Shown here in pieces: positions 17,401 to 25,863 of a stretch of 64,000 bases of DNA. Positions within the stretch are counted from its first letter, which is position 1; every line of letters begins with the position of its first letter. The notes under the pieces are model-generated. The model was not told where the DNA came from. It did no database searches and saw only the letters and a list, made by a program, of their open reading frames with translations. The stretch comes from Hyunsoonleella jejuensis (GTDB lineage Bacteria; Bacteroidota; Bacteroidia; Flavobacteriales; Flavobacteriaceae), in NCBI RefSeq assembly GCF_900111025.1, contig NZ_FOFN01000003.1, positions 434,001 through 498,000 on the forward strand, in the 5' to 3' direction. A program made the position numbers and the translations under genes.

Positions 17401-17722
17401 TTACATTCGAGTTATTGGGGTCAATAGTTACACATCCAGTGGAGTAAAAAGATTCATTATCGGTAATTGGTGTCCAAGTAGTTCCAGAGTTCACGGTTTT
17501 CCATACACCTCCAGAAGCAACTGCAGCATACCAAGTGTTTTGGTTATTGGGGTCTATTGCAATATCAGAAATACGCCCAGACATAAACGCAGGACCAATA
17601 CTTCTAAATTTTAAACCTGTTAATGTAGAATCTTTCTTGGTTTCTGAAACTTTTTGAGCGCTTACATTAAAGGTAAGACAAAGCAGCAGTAAAAAAATGA
17701 TAAATGATTTTGAATTAGTCAT
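14480..17722 (-). CDS. VPS10/sortilin-type BNR-repeat exported protein
   Basis: A Sec signal (about 1-22) is followed by a large beta-propeller region with many BNR/Asp-box motifs of the form S-x-DGG-x-TW: SYDGGNTWKNKG, STDGGDTWKLVL, STDGGETWVKLN, SLDGGKTFEV, SFDGAETWKFV, KNGGDSWTKM and STNGGKSWKSI. Residues about 770-1080 are a mixed C-terminal part with a beta-sandwich-like segment and a helical end. 1080 residues. Flavobacteria have many such proteins, annotated as glycosyl-hydrolase-like or sortilin-like; most have no proven activity. I see no sialidase RIP motif, so sialidase action is unlikely. No type IX secretion C-terminal domain was recognised. Monocistronic. Confidence 0.85.
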   Translation of the reverse strand: MTNSKSFIIFLLLLCLTFNVSAQKVSETKKDSTLTGLKFRSIGPAFMSGRISDIAIDPNNQNTWYAAVASGGVWKTVNSGTTWTPITDNESFYSTGCVTIDPNNSNVIWLGTGENVGGRHIGIGHGIYVSYDGGNTWKNKGLKKSEHISKIIVNPNDSNTIWVAAQGPLWSSGGERGLYKSTDGGDTWKLVLSDNEWTGVTDIVMDPRNENILYAATWQRHRNVAAYMGGGPGTAIYKSTDGGETWVKLNTGLPKSDMGKIGLAISPINPDVIYAAIELERRTGGIYRSGNQGSSWTKMSNTVSGGTGPHYYQELIASPHVFDKLYLMNNSTLFSLDGGKTFEVMKKDNKHGDDHSLTFRPDDPNYMLIGTDGGIYESFDGAETWKFVSNLPITQFYKLAVDDAEPFYNIYGGTQDNNSQGGPSRTFRTNGIANSDWFVLLGGDGHQPATEPGNPNIVYAQSQQGYLNRVDRTTGEAVFIKPQEGIDEPYERNNWDSPILVSNHDPKRLYFGTQRVWRSDDRGDSWTPISKDLTKNEERLTLPIMGKQQSWDAAWDVYAMSTYNTITSLAESPLDENVLYAGTDDGIIQYTKNGGDSWTKMLVSSLPNVPATAFVNDIKADLHDVNTAYIALDNHKFGDYKPYLFKSTNGGKSWKSITNGIPDNTLIWRIVQDHVNPNLMFLATEYGIYVSLNQGEKWIKFSEGLPTISFRDLAIQKRENDLVAASFGRGFYVLDDYSPLRDLNANTFSNPTLFKPRKALQYKPISGGTSSQGGSFFTAKNPDYGAVFTYYLPENFESLKSSRKKTEKALKKDNKNIPFPGWNALEEEKNEEGASIILVVKDSNGNFITRINAPYKKGFNRVAWNLKIPTNTSLRVGRVNDSPSNYYYNTLADEGTYEVSMFSNIKGDIELLSKPQTFEVERIRTNVLDNPIADKVDTYIEDLKSFKATYESMLNDFNHASEKLNTLDKASVYAKSNPGDIEKDLIILKKEMLDIKRVLNGNSAKAEVGEKDIQSISSRLSVAQRGFSTTYGPTKTHMKSLEMAKTLFNRLQARLNKFLIVDVPDIEKRLLDAGIPQILD

Positions 17723-17801
17723 GATAGTTTTTTATCAAAATTAACAATTGCATTACCAGATATGTTAATTTTTAATAAAAAAATAACATTTTGAAAGTAA
17801 A

Positions 17802-17836
17802 AAACCCATTAACAAAACAAATCTGTTAATGGGTTT
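17802..17836 (-). terminator. Terminator of tmRNA
   Basis: Stem AAACCCATTAACA (17802-17814) with TGTTAATGGGTTT (17824-17836). On the minus strand it follows the tmRNA 3' end by about 5 bases and ends in a T-run. Confidence 0.85.
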
Positions 17837-17840
17837 CTTG

Positions 17841-18233
17841 TGGAGTCGGAGAGAATCGAACTCTCGTCCAAACAAGTAACCAAAGGGCTTTCTACACGTT
17901 TAGTCTTTTCTTGTTTTTTCGATTATAAGCTGGCTAAAGACAACCTACTTATAACTTAGCTTCTTAATCTCGAAAGGGCATCAAAGCACTACCCAATCTT
18001 AGTTAATATTTACGATGCCTCTAAAAAGAACGCCACTAACCAAGGCTTTCTGGAGACATTTAGCCTTTCTACCTAGTAGAAATAAGCATGAATCTTACTA
18101 TAATTCAGATTATGCAGCTAAAGCGTAGTTATTCTCGCCGTTTAAAATTTGGTCTAGCCTTTTACGTGTTTCAAAACCATTACACGACGTGCTTACCGTT
18201 CAATTAATCTCGCTGTCAAAACCAGTCGACCCC
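17841..18233 (-). ncRNA. ssrA: Transfer-messenger RNA (tmRNA)
   Basis: Rescues stalled ribosomes. The 5' end GGGGTCGACTGGTTTTGACA (18233 downward) and the 3' end, with GTTCGATTC of the T arm and CGACTCC of the acceptor stem, pair as 7 bp including one G-U. The discriminator A is at 17841 and CCA is not encoded. The tag frame (18139 down to the TAA at 18112-18110) reads GENNYALAA, a normal Bacteroidetes tag ending in the ALAA degradation signal. About 393 nt, one piece, not permuted. A weak TACTATTG box about 10 bases upstream may be the promoter. Confidence 0.96.
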
Positions 18234-18261
18234 GTTATCAATACAATAGTAATCTGCATTA

Positions 18262-18339
18262 GGGCGTTACCCAAAAGGGTCGGGCTTTCACTACTCGCTC
18301 TCTGCGAGGAGCTCAAACATGCCGTTCAATCCCTAACGC
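18262..18339 (+). repeat. Dispersed GGGCGTT...CCCTAACGC repeat, copy 1
   Basis: One of four related elements in the window. It begins GGGCGTTACCC, has the core GGGTCGGGCTTTC and a GCTC...GAGGAGC hairpin, and ends CAATCCCTAACGC. It lies between tmRNA and the next gene, just upstream of the tmRNA promoter region. Confidence 0.8.
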
Positions 18340-18461
18340 GGATGGCAAATTTACCAAAATCTTTTGCAAATCATGCCAAATCCAAGTAATTTAGAACAAA
18401 AATTATTCCAAAAATATAAATGTCACATATTGGCATAACCATTATAAAATAAAGCCTAAAC

Positions 18462-19670
18462 ATGAAATTCGCAATAATAAAAGAACGCAAAAATCCACCA
18501 GACCGCCGTGTGGTATTTTCTCCAACAAAACTAGCTGAAGCCAGAGCACAATTTTCACAAGCCGGTTTTAAGGTAGAATCATCAGATATTCGCGTATTTC
18601 CAGATGCAGCATATACCGCTTTAGGGTTCGAAGTCTCAACCGATGTTTCAGATTGCGATGTGCTTATTGGCGTAAAGGAAGTACCAATTAACGCTCTTAT
18701 ACCAAATAAAACATATTTTTTCTTTTCGCATACTATAAAAAAGCAACCTTATAATCGTAAGTTGTTACAAGCCATTTTAGAAAAAAATATAGAGTTGTAC
18801 GACCATGAAACCATAGTTAACGAAAAAGGATTTCGTTTAATAGGGTTTGGGCGTTACGCAGGTATCGTTGGCGCCTATAACGGTTTTAGAGCTTGGGGCT
18901 TAAAATACAACTCCTGGCAACTACCAAAGGCAGGCCCTTTACCCAACCAAGCTGCTTTAATTAATGAGTTGAATAACATCGATGTACCAAATATTAAAAT
19001 ATTACTTACAGGAAGTGGTAAAGTTGCCAATGGTGCTCAGGAAATGCTAGATGCAATGCAAATTAAATCTGTTTCGGTTCAGGATTATTTAAATAAGAGT
19101 TTTGATACACCCGTTTATTGTAAAATAGATGTGCTAGATTATAATAAACGATTAGACGGGATAGAAGTAACCGATGTATTCGATTTTTTCAATCACCCTG
19201 AAAAGTACGAGTCCAACTTTATGCGTTTTGCCAAAGTAACCGATTTTTACATAGCAGGGCATTTTTACGGAGATGGTGCGCCTTATTTATACACAAGAGA
19301 AGACGTAAAATCGCCAGACTTTAATATAAAAGTAGTTGCAGATATCAGCTGTGATGTAGACGGACCAGTGGCAACAACATTAAGAGCATCAACAATTGCA
19401 GATCCTATTTATGGTTACCATCCAGAAACAGAGCAAGAAATAGACTATAAAGACGATAGTGCTATAGCTGTAATGGCAGTAGATAATCTCCCATGCGAGC
19501 TTCCACAAGATGCCAGTGAAGGTTTTGGGGAGATGTTTTTAGAACATGTTATACCCGCATTTTTTAACAATGATAAAGAGGGTGTTTTACAGCGTGCAAA
19601 AATTACCGAAAAAGGAAAATTAACTGAACGGTTTAGTTATTTGCAGGATTATGTCGATGAACTGGAATAA
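18462..19670 (+). CDS. Saccharopine/lysine-type dehydrogenase (AlaDH/PNT superfamily)
   Basis: An NAD(P)-dependent dehydrogenase of 402 residues. The N-terminal AlaDH/PNT domain shows FAIIKERKNPPDRRVVFSP, DCDVLIGVKEVP and YFFFSHTIKKQPYN. A Rossmann part contains KILLTGSGKVANGAQEML. The C-terminal ADISCDVDGPVATTLRAS and VDNLPCELPQDASEGFGEM closely resemble the lysine-forming saccharopine dehydrogenases (LYS1 and the LKR domain) rather than alanine dehydrogenase. The exact substrate is not certain; lysine metabolism is inferred. DUF1801 follows 40 bp on, with no obvious functional link. Confidence 0.82.
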   Translation: MKFAIIKERKNPPDRRVVFSPTKLAEARAQFSQAGFKVESSDIRVFPDAAYTALGFEVSTDVSDCDVLIGVKEVPINALIPNKTYFFFSHTIKKQPYNRKLLQAILEKNIELYDHETIVNEKGFRLIGFGRYAGIVGAYNGFRAWGLKYNSWQLPKAGPLPNQAALINELNNIDVPNIKILLTGSGKVANGAQEMLDAMQIKSVSVQDYLNKSFDTPVYCKIDVLDYNKRLDGIEVTDVFDFFNHPEKYESNFMRFAKVTDFYIAGHFYGDGAPYLYTREDVKSPDFNIKVVADISCDVDGPVATTLRASTIADPIYGYHPETEQEIDYKDDSAIAVMAVDNLPCELPQDASEGFGEMFLEHVIPAFFNNDKEGVLQRAKITEKGKLTERFSYLQDYVDELE

Positions 19671-19710
19671 GAAATTATATTACTGTTTAAAATTTTAGGT
19701 AGTTTACAAT

Positions 19711-20091
19711 ATGAATCCAGCAGAAGAATATATCCTTAAACAAGCAGAACCTTATAAATCTATATTGTTGCAACTACAAGCCATTGTTGAAGCTGTTGTT
19801 CCAGATTGTGAAATGCTATATAAATGGCGCATTCCATTTTTTTACAACAATGGTATTCCTATTTGCTTCCTTAATCAATCCAAAGATTATGTGGATTTAG
19901 CGTTTTGGCATTTTGAACATATGGAACACTATACCGAGTATTTTGTGGACGCTAATAGAAAGTCTATACGCTCTCTGCGCTACAAGTGTGTTGAAGATAT
20001 TAATGATGAGGTTATTGTATATGTACTTAACAAACAGTTAGAAATCAATACCAATCCGTTTAAGTTAATTTTAAAGCCAAAACGAAAGTAG
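19711..20091 (+). CDS. DUF1801 (YdhG-like) protein
   Basis: 126 residues, cytoplasmic and without a signal peptide. MNPAEEYILKQAEPYK, LYKWRIPFFYNNGIPICFLN and YVDLAFWHFEH fit DUF1801, a small alpha-beta family related to frataxin-like folds. No catalytic residues are known. It may be co-transcribed with the dehydrogenase upstream. The function is unknown. Confidence 0.8.
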   Translation: MNPAEEYILKQAEPYKSILLQLQAIVEAVVPDCEMLYKWRIPFFYNNGIPICFLNQSKDYVDLAFWHFEHMEHYTEYFVDANRKSIRSLRYKCVEDINDEVIVYVLNKQLEINTNPFKLILKPKRK

Positions 20092-20120
20092 AAAAAGTTT
20101 GTAATAGATACTTGTTTTTC

Positions 20121-21023
20121 TCAATTAAAAACAGACTGAAAGGTGTGTAGCATATCTTTTAAAATAGCTTTGGTGTCGCCTTCAGCAAGACTTTCAAAAG
20201 AGACATAGCCTCTGTAGTTTTGATTTTTAATAATGGTTGCAATTTTTTTGATGTCGGCAGGTACTTTTGTGCTGTTTTTTGTTTTTACATGCTCTTTTAC
20301 AAAATAATAGTTTGCGTACGGTGCAAGTTGTTCAATTTCAGCATAAGGGTCATCAGATGGCAAACTGCCACAGTCTAGTATCAACCCGAACCAATCAGAA
20401 TTTACGCGTTTAAGAATATCAATAACTTCACTGCTGGTAAATAAAAATTCATCATGGTTTTGTAGCCCTACAATAACACCGTTCTCCGCACCATATTGCG
20501 CACATATTTTGTATTCCTCAACTAGCCATTCCTTTATGTCTTCTTTGGTAAACTCTTCACTTTTATTTTTACCCGTAAACACTCTCATGATGGGAGCACC
20601 AAGTTTAGAGGATACTTCTAGCCAATCTTTAATAAGTACTTTATCAGCATTTCGGCTGGCTATATTGGGTGTCACAAAATCATTTCGAACACCAGTCCAT
20701 GCGATATCTAGTCCTAATTCCAGTGCTTTTCGTTTTAGGGTGAAAAGCGTATTGTTATCTGGTTTTTTAGGGTATGATGAAAAATAATAACCAGTTAAAT
20801 CTACAGCATCTAAACCAATATCGGCAGCGAAATCCATCATATCAAAAAAGGTCATCTCACCACTTCTAAGCATAGTATTAAAAGAGTAGGCATTAACACT
20901 ATACTGTACCCTGTTCTTTTTGGGAGACGATTGCTTATTGGGAAATGCCATAAGTTTGCCAGTACCTAAAATAAGGGGTGCTAACGCCATATTTTGTAAA
21001 AAGGCTCTTCTTGATTTTTTCAT
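20121..21023 (-). CDS. Sugar phosphate isomerase/epimerase-like TIM-barrel protein with Tat signal
   Basis: The N-terminus KKSRRAFLQNMALAPLILG has the twin-arginine SRRxFLQ pattern, so the folded protein is probably exported by Tat. The rest is an AP-endonuclease-family-2 TIM barrel (PF01261 type): VNAYSFNTMLRSG, GLDAVDLTGYYFS, VGLQNHDEF, GLILDCGSLPSDD and VSFESLAEGD, with the His, Glu and Asp metal ligands expected. 300 residues. Substrate unknown; in this phylum such exported enzymes often act on sugars from polysaccharides. It lies 28 bp behind kdsA and may be co-transcribed with it. Confidence 0.86.
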   Translation of the reverse strand: MKKSRRAFLQNMALAPLILGTGKLMAFPNKQSSPKKNRVQYSVNAYSFNTMLRSGEMTFFDMMDFAADIGLDAVDLTGYYFSSYPKKPDNNTLFTLKRKALELGLDIAWTGVRNDFVTPNIASRNADKVLIKDWLEVSSKLGAPIMRVFTGKNKSEEFTKEDIKEWLVEEYKICAQYGAENGVIVGLQNHDEFLFTSSEVIDILKRVNSDWFGLILDCGSLPSDDPYAEIEQLAPYANYYFVKEHVKTKNSTKVPADIKKIATIIKNQNYRGYVSFESLAEGDTKAILKDMLHTFQSVFN

Positions 21024-21051
21024 AATTGGAACAATTTGAAGATGAAGCTAA

Positions 21052-21870
21052 CTATAAACTATTAATTATTTTTCTTATAGCAACCAATCTTGTTAGCAAA
21101 CCTTCCAAATTATCTAAATGCAACATATTGGCGCCATCACTTTTCGCATTTGCAGGATCGAAATGTGTTTCAATAAATAAACCATCAACATTATTTACTA
21201 TTCCGGCACGCGCTATGGTTTCAATCATATCCGGACGTCCGCCAGTAACACCTGCCGATTGGTTAGGCTGTTGCAAGGAGTGTGTAACATCTAATACTAC
21301 AGGCGCAAATTTTCGCATTGTTGGGATACCTCGAAAATCTACAATCATATCTTGGTAACCAAACATCGTGCCTCTGTCGGTTATCCACGCTTTTTCACTA
21401 CCGGCATCTTTAACTTTTTGAACGGCGTGTTTCATGGCTTCAGGACTCATAAATTGTCCTTTTTTTAGGTTTACCACTTTACCAGTTTTGGCTGCGGCAA
21501 CTACCAAATCAGTTTGTCGTACCAAAAATGCCGGAATTTGCAGTACATCAACATATTCGGCAGCTTTTTTAGCATCAGAAACTTCATGTATATCCGTTAC
21601 CGTTGGTACATCAAAGGTTTCCGATACTTTTCTTAGAATTTTTAAAGCTTTATCGTCTCCAATGCCAGTAAAACTGTCTATTCTACTGCGGTTTGCCTTT
21701 TTAAAACTGCCTTTAAAGATATATGGAATTTCTAATTTATTAGTAATCGAAACAACTTTTTCCGCAATACGAAGTGCCATATCTTCACCTTCAATAGCAC
21801 AAGGGCCACATAGCAAAAAGAAATTGTTTGAATTTGCATGCCTTATTTTAGGAATTTCGGTAAGATTCAT
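21052..21870 (-). CDS. kdsA: KDO-8-phosphate synthase (2-dehydro-3-deoxyphosphooctonate aldolase)
   Basis: Condenses arabinose 5-phosphate and PEP to KDO 8-phosphate for the LPS inner core. 272 residues. Motifs: FLLCGPCAIEGED, FKGSFKKANRSRIDSFTG, VTDIHEVSDAKKAAEYVD, LQIPAFLVRQTDLV, LKKGQFMSPEAM, TDRGTMFGYQDMIVDFR and VLDVTHSLQQP. All are KdsA hallmarks. The CGPC segment carries the Cys that in class II enzymes binds metal. Complete, no anomaly. Confidence 0.96.
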   Translation of the reverse strand: MNLTEIPKIRHANSNNFFLLCGPCAIEGEDMALRIAEKVVSITNKLEIPYIFKGSFKKANRSRIDSFTGIGDDKALKILRKVSETFDVPTVTDIHEVSDAKKAAEYVDVLQIPAFLVRQTDLVVAAAKTGKVVNLKKGQFMSPEAMKHAVQKVKDAGSEKAWITDRGTMFGYQDMIVDFRGIPTMRKFAPVVLDVTHSLQQPNQSAGVTGGRPDMIETIARAGIVNNVDGLFIETHFDPANAKSDGANMLHLDNLEGLLTRLVAIRKIINSL

Positions 21871-21905
21871 CTGCTTAATAATTTAAGCTACAAAGGTAAC
21901 TAAAA

Positions 21906-22265
21906 TTAGAAGCTTTTATTGATACTGTTCCTAATGATCCAAAGAGCCATAAAAAAATTGAGGATAAAAAATATGCCACTATACATCATGATTTGTTTCG
22001 TGTCGTTAGAAATGGATATTAAGTTTAATAATTCAGACAAATAAGCCAGAATCATATACGATGATAAACAAACAAAGGTAATGCCCAAGGTAAAGTTCAA
22101 TTTTCTATTTGGTTTAACAAGTTGCCATAAAAAGGGGATGCCAAATAGCAAAATAGGGTAGGCGGTTAAGCCTTCTATTCTGTTTATATTGGTAAATAAA
22201 TAGCCTGTAACTGCAATAAAGTACAAGTAAGGGGTGTATTTTGCGTAGGTGTTTATCGTTTTCAT
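21906..22265 (-). CDS. Small four-helix membrane protein of unknown function
   Basis: 119 residues with four hydrophobic segments (about 12-28, 36-50, 57-78, 92-112). No signal peptide and no conserved charged or Cys motif that I recognise. It precedes kdsA on the same strand with a 35-bp gap and may be in the same unit. Confidence 0.7.
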   Translation of the reverse strand: MKTINTYAKYTPYLYFIAVTGYLFTNINRIEGLTAYPILLFGIPFLWQLVKPNRKLNFTLGITFVCLSSYMILAYLSELLNLISISNDTKQIMMYSGIFFILNFFMALWIIRNSINKSF

Positions 22266-22359
22266 GTTTTATAAATCTTAGATTTGCCTTACTTAAGTAA
22301 CGATTAAAACACCAAAAAAGTTTTTTCTAAGGGGCATTATAACATTTAATTAACTAAAT

Positions 22360-22393
22360 TTTGGTTTAGGTGTTAAAATAAGCAGTACATTTG
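22360..22393 (+). promoter_or_regulatory. Promoter of typA
   Basis: TACATTTG (22386-22393) matches TAnnTTTG exactly. TTTG at 22360-22363 is 22 bases upstream, slightly longer than the usual 19-21. The ATG follows 23 bp later. Confidence 0.6.
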
Positions 22394-22416
22394 CACGCTT
22401 AAAATAAGGCACTATT

Positions 22417-24216
22417 ATGGCTAATATTAAAAACATCGCAATCATTGCTCACGTTGACCACGGAAAAACCACGCTGGTAGATAAAATTATGTACCACTGC
22501 CAATTGTTTCGTGAAAACGAAAATACAGGTGATTTAATTTTGGATAACAACGATTTGGAGCGTGAAAGAGGTATAACTATTACGTCTAAAAATGTTTCTG
22601 TAGTTTATAAGGACACTAAAATTAACATTATTGATACACCAGGTCACGCCGATTTTGGAGGTGAGGTAGAGCGTGTTTTAAATATGGCAGATGGTGTATT
22701 GTTATTGGTAGATGCTTTTGAGGGACCAATGCCGCAAACGCGTTTTGTATTGCAAAAAGCCGTTGATTTAGGTCTAAAACCTTGTGTAGTTATCAACAAG
22801 GTAGACAAGGAAAACTGTACCCCAGACGAAGTACATGAAAAGGTATTCGATTTAATGTTTGAATTGGGGGCAGAAGAGTGGCAATTGGATTTTCCAACGG
22901 TTTACGGTTCTGCAAAGAATAATTGGATGAGTGATGATTGGCAAAATGAAACGGATAATATTGAGCCACTTTTAGATATGGTAATTGAGCATATACCATC
23001 TCCAAAAATTGAAGAAGGTACAACTCAAATGCTAATTACATCCTTAGATTTTTCATCTTTTACAGGGAGAATTGCCATTGGGAGATTGACTAGAGGTGAG
23101 TTGAAGGTAAATCAAAATATCTCTTTGGTTAAACGAGACGGTTCTATTGTAAAATCTAGAATTAAGGAATTACATACGTTTGAAGGACTTGGACGAAAAA
23201 AGGTTGAAGAAGTAAAAACAGGGGATATTTGTGCTATAGTTGGTTTAGAGGGATTTGAAATTGGTGATACAGTTGCGGATTGGGAAAATCCTGAAGGTTT
23301 GAAAACTATTGCTATTGATGAGCCTACAATGAGTATGTTGTTTACCATTAACGATTCTCCGTTTTTTGGTAAAGATGGAAAGTATGTAACATCAAGACAT
23401 ATTAAAGACAGGTTAACCAAAGAACTTGAGAAAAACTTAGCCTTGAGAGTTGAAGAAACTGATAGTGCCGATAAGTTTATGGTATTTGGGCGAGGCGTAC
23501 TGCATTTATCAGTTTTGATTGAAACAATGCGTCGTGAAGGTTATGAGTTGCAAATTGGTCAGCCCCAGGTTATTATCAAGGAAATAGATGGTGTAAAGTG
23601 TGAACCAGTGGAAGAAATGACCATTGACCTGCCAGAGCATGTGTCTGGTAAAGCCATTGAAATGGTTACTATGCGAAAAGGTGAAATGCTAAGTATGGAG
23701 GCTAAAGGCGAACGTATGGTTTGTGAATTTATCATTCCATCAAGAGGGATTATTGGTCTAAGAAATCAACTGTTAACCGCTACTGCTGGTGAAGCTATTA
23801 TGGCACATCGCTTTAAAGAATACCAACCCGTAAAAGGAGGTATTCCAGAGCGCCAAAACGGAAGTTTGGTATCTATGGAAAATGGTCAAGCTATTCCATA
23901 CTCTATTGATAAATTGCAGGAACGAGGAAAGTTTTTTATAGATCCAGGAGAGGATATTTATGAAGGACAAGTAATTGGCGAAAATTCTCGTGGTGATGAT
24001 ATGACGGTAAATGTTACTAAAACCAAAAAGTTGAGCAACGTACGTTCTGCAGGAGCCGATGATAAGGCTAAAATTGTACCAGCCATTAAATTCTCTTTAG
24101 AGGAAGCTTTGGAATATATTCAAAAAGACGAATATGTGGAGGTTACACCAAATCATTTACGATTAAGAAAAATTTTCTTGACAGAAGTAGAGCGCAAGCG
24201 CAATAAATCCATCTAA
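22417..24216 (+). CDS. typA: Translational GTPase TypA/BipA
   Basis: A ribosome-associated GTPase of the EF-G class that helps ribosome assembly and stress or cold adaptation. 599 residues. G1 is AHVDHGKTTL (about 11-20), G2 RERGITI, G3 DTPGHADFGG, G4 NKVDKE. The C-terminal TypA-specific part has SRGIIGLRNQLLTATAGEA and PNHLRLRK. Complete and ordinary. The stop overlaps the next start by one base. Confidence 0.97.
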   Translation: MANIKNIAIIAHVDHGKTTLVDKIMYHCQLFRENENTGDLILDNNDLERERGITITSKNVSVVYKDTKINIIDTPGHADFGGEVERVLNMADGVLLLVDAFEGPMPQTRFVLQKAVDLGLKPCVVINKVDKENCTPDEVHEKVFDLMFELGAEEWQLDFPTVYGSAKNNWMSDDWQNETDNIEPLLDMVIEHIPSPKIEEGTTQMLITSLDFSSFTGRIAIGRLTRGELKVNQNISLVKRDGSIVKSRIKELHTFEGLGRKKVEEVKTGDICAIVGLEGFEIGDTVADWENPEGLKTIAIDEPTMSMLFTINDSPFFGKDGKYVTSRHIKDRLTKELEKNLALRVEETDSADKFMVFGRGVLHLSVLIETMRREGYELQIGQPQVIIKEIDGVKCEPVEEMTIDLPEHVSGKAIEMVTMRKGEMLSMEAKGERMVCEFIIPSRGIIGLRNQLLTATAGEAIMAHRFKEYQPVKGGIPERQNGSLVSMENGQAIPYSIDKLQERGKFFIDPGEDIYEGQVIGENSRGDDMTVNVTKTKKLSNVRSAGADDKAKIVPAIKFSLEEALEYIQKDEYVEVTPNHLRLRKIFLTEVERKRNKSI

Positions 24217-24452
24217 TGACTTTTTGGGGGATTGCAATAGTAGAATGGTTGGGTTATGCTGCAATGGCTACTGTTTTAATTTCATTTTTAATGAAGTCTA
24301 TCGTAAAGTTAAGACTTGTAAATTCACTTGGTTGTTTGTTATTCATAGCTTATGGGTTTTGCTTACAGCCCATTTCAAAACCAATAATCATAACAAATAT
24401 TGCCATTTTGTTGATTAATCTCTACAACGTTTTAAAAAATAGCCAGATTTAA
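24216..24452 (+). CDS. Small YgjV-like inner-membrane protein
   Basis: 78 residues with three hydrophobic helices (about 4-24, 30-49, 55-72). The pattern VEWLGYAAMATVLISFLMK, then LRLVNSLGCLLFIAYGF, then IIITNIAILLINLY matches the short YgjV-type membrane proteins. The start overlaps the typA stop by one base (TAATG), so it is translationally coupled to typA. Function not known. Confidence 0.75.
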   Translation: MTFWGIAIVEWLGYAAMATVLISFLMKSIVKLRLVNSLGCLLFIAYGFCLQPISKPIIITNIAILLINLYNVLKNSQI

Positions 24453-24488
24453 GTATGGTGAACAATAATTCTCTAAGGATTCGTTTTG

Positions 24489-24496
24489 TATATTTG
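24489..24496 (+). promoter_or_regulatory. Probable -7 box of the polysaccharide operon
   Basis: TATATTTG fits TAnnTTTG exactly, 62 bp before the first flippase gene. The -33 element is unclear, so this is a moderate call. Confidence 0.45.
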
Positions 24497-24558
24497 GGGC
24501 TTAAGAAGCTACGGTAGTTAGGTAGTTATTTAGTACTAAGTGCAACAAATCTAATCTT

Positions 24559-25863
24559 TTGAAAAACTTAATAAGCTATATTAGCAGTAAGGTACTAGTA
24601 AGAGCCACTTCATTAAAAACAGCTGCTGTATTTACACGAATAATTGCAGGGTTGCTCACTTCAAAGGCTATAGCTGTGGTTATTGGAGCTGAAGGCTTAG
24701 CGTTAGTTGGAAACCTAAGGAACTTTGTTGCCTCTGCCCAAACCTTAGCAACACTAGGTTTTTATAAAGGTGTTGTTAAATATGTAAATGATTTTAAAGA
24801 TGATTTAGTACAACTAAGTAAAACACTTTCCACGGTTTACTACATTGGTTTTATAACAACTATCTTGGTGTCTTTTTTCTGTTATTTTAAAGCAGAAACC
24901 ATTAACGAAATCATATTCCCCACTTACAACGACTACGTTTACGTTATAAAGATTTTTGCAATTGTATTGCCTTTTTACGCTTTAAACATGTTTGTCTTTT
25001 CAATAATGAATGGATTTTCAAAGTATAAAATCCTTATTATCATTAACATCATAGGTCAAATTTTAAGCTTATGCGTAGCCCTTCTCTTAATATATCAGAA
25101 AAACTTAGATGGTGCATTAATCTCGGTTGCCATTTCAGAGTCATTAATTTTTTTAATCACCCTAGTAGGTATTATCAACAGAAAAAGTTTGGTGCCTCTA
25201 ATTAGTGCTGATAACGTAAGCTTTGAGCATCTAAAAAAGTTAGGCTCTTATACGGGTATGGCTTTGTTTTCAGCAGTTATATTGCCTTTGGTTATTTTGT
25301 CAATACGTTCCCATATTATCGATACTATAGGCTATAAAGATGCTGGCTTTTGGGAAGCGATGTTGCGTATTTCCAAATATTATTTAATGCTGGTAAGTTC
25401 ACTATTGGGGCTATATATTATTCCTAGATTTTCAGAAATAAATGATATAAAAGAATTTAAAAGAGAGGTGTTTTCCATATACAAAACTGTAATTCCATAT
25501 TTTGCAGTAGGATTATTGTTAATTTATTTACTAAGATCCGTTATCGTATGGGTGGTATTCACTGAAGAATTCCAATCTGTTGAAGACTTGTTTTTATGGC
25601 AAATTCTAGGAGATTTTGTTAAAGTACTCTCGATGATTATCGCATATCAATTTTTAGCAAAAAAGATGTTTTGGCACTACGTGATAACCGAAGCTTTTTT
25701 GGTTATCATTCTATACACTACAAGTATTTATTTTATTAAAATTTATGGTGTACAAGGAGCAGTAATTGGCCATTTTGTTAGTTATTTAATGTATTATGGG
25801 GTAATCTTACTTATTTTTGGAAGCTCACTCTTTGGGGTAGAATCTGATAAAACTGTTACATAA
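24559..25863 (+). CDS. Polysaccharide flippase (Wzx/O-antigen translocase type), first of a pair
   Basis: Moves lipid-linked glycan across the inner membrane. 434 residues with about 12 transmembrane segments. Start is TTG (MKNLISYISSK); no ATG occurs until far into the gene. Motifs shared with the next gene: VFTRIIAGLLTSKAIAVVIG, ALVGNLRNF, YKGVVKYV and IAYQFLAKKMFWHY. First gene of a tightly packed unit (24559-29753). The substrate is unknown but is probably an LPS or surface oligosaccharide made by the glycosyltransferases nearby. Confidence 0.88.
   Translation: MKNLISYISSKVLVRATSLKTAAVFTRIIAGLLTSKAIAVVIGAEGLALVGNLRNFVASAQTLATLGFYKGVVKYVNDFKDDLVQLSKTLSTVYYIGFITTILVSFFCYFKAETINEIIFPTYNDYVYVIKIFAIVLPFYALNMFVFSIMNGFSKYKILIIINIIGQILSLCVALLLIYQKNLDGALISVAISESLIFLITLVGIINRKSLVPLISADNVSFEHLKKLGSYTGMALFSAVILPLVILSIRSHIIDTIGYKDAGFWEAMLRISKYYLMLVSSLLGLYIIPRFSEINDIKEFKREVFSIYKTVIPYFAVGLLLIYLLRSVIVWVVFTEEFQSVEDLFLWQILGDFVKVLSMIIAYQFLAKKMFWHYVITEAFLVIILYTTSIYFIKIYGVQGAVIGHFVSYLMYYGVILLIFGSSLFGVESDKTVT

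Noticed and set aside
18189-18389. A plus-strand frame over the tmRNA 5' end and repeat copy 1
   Set aside because: It crosses the tmRNA complement and a non-coding repeat; the product has no credible features.
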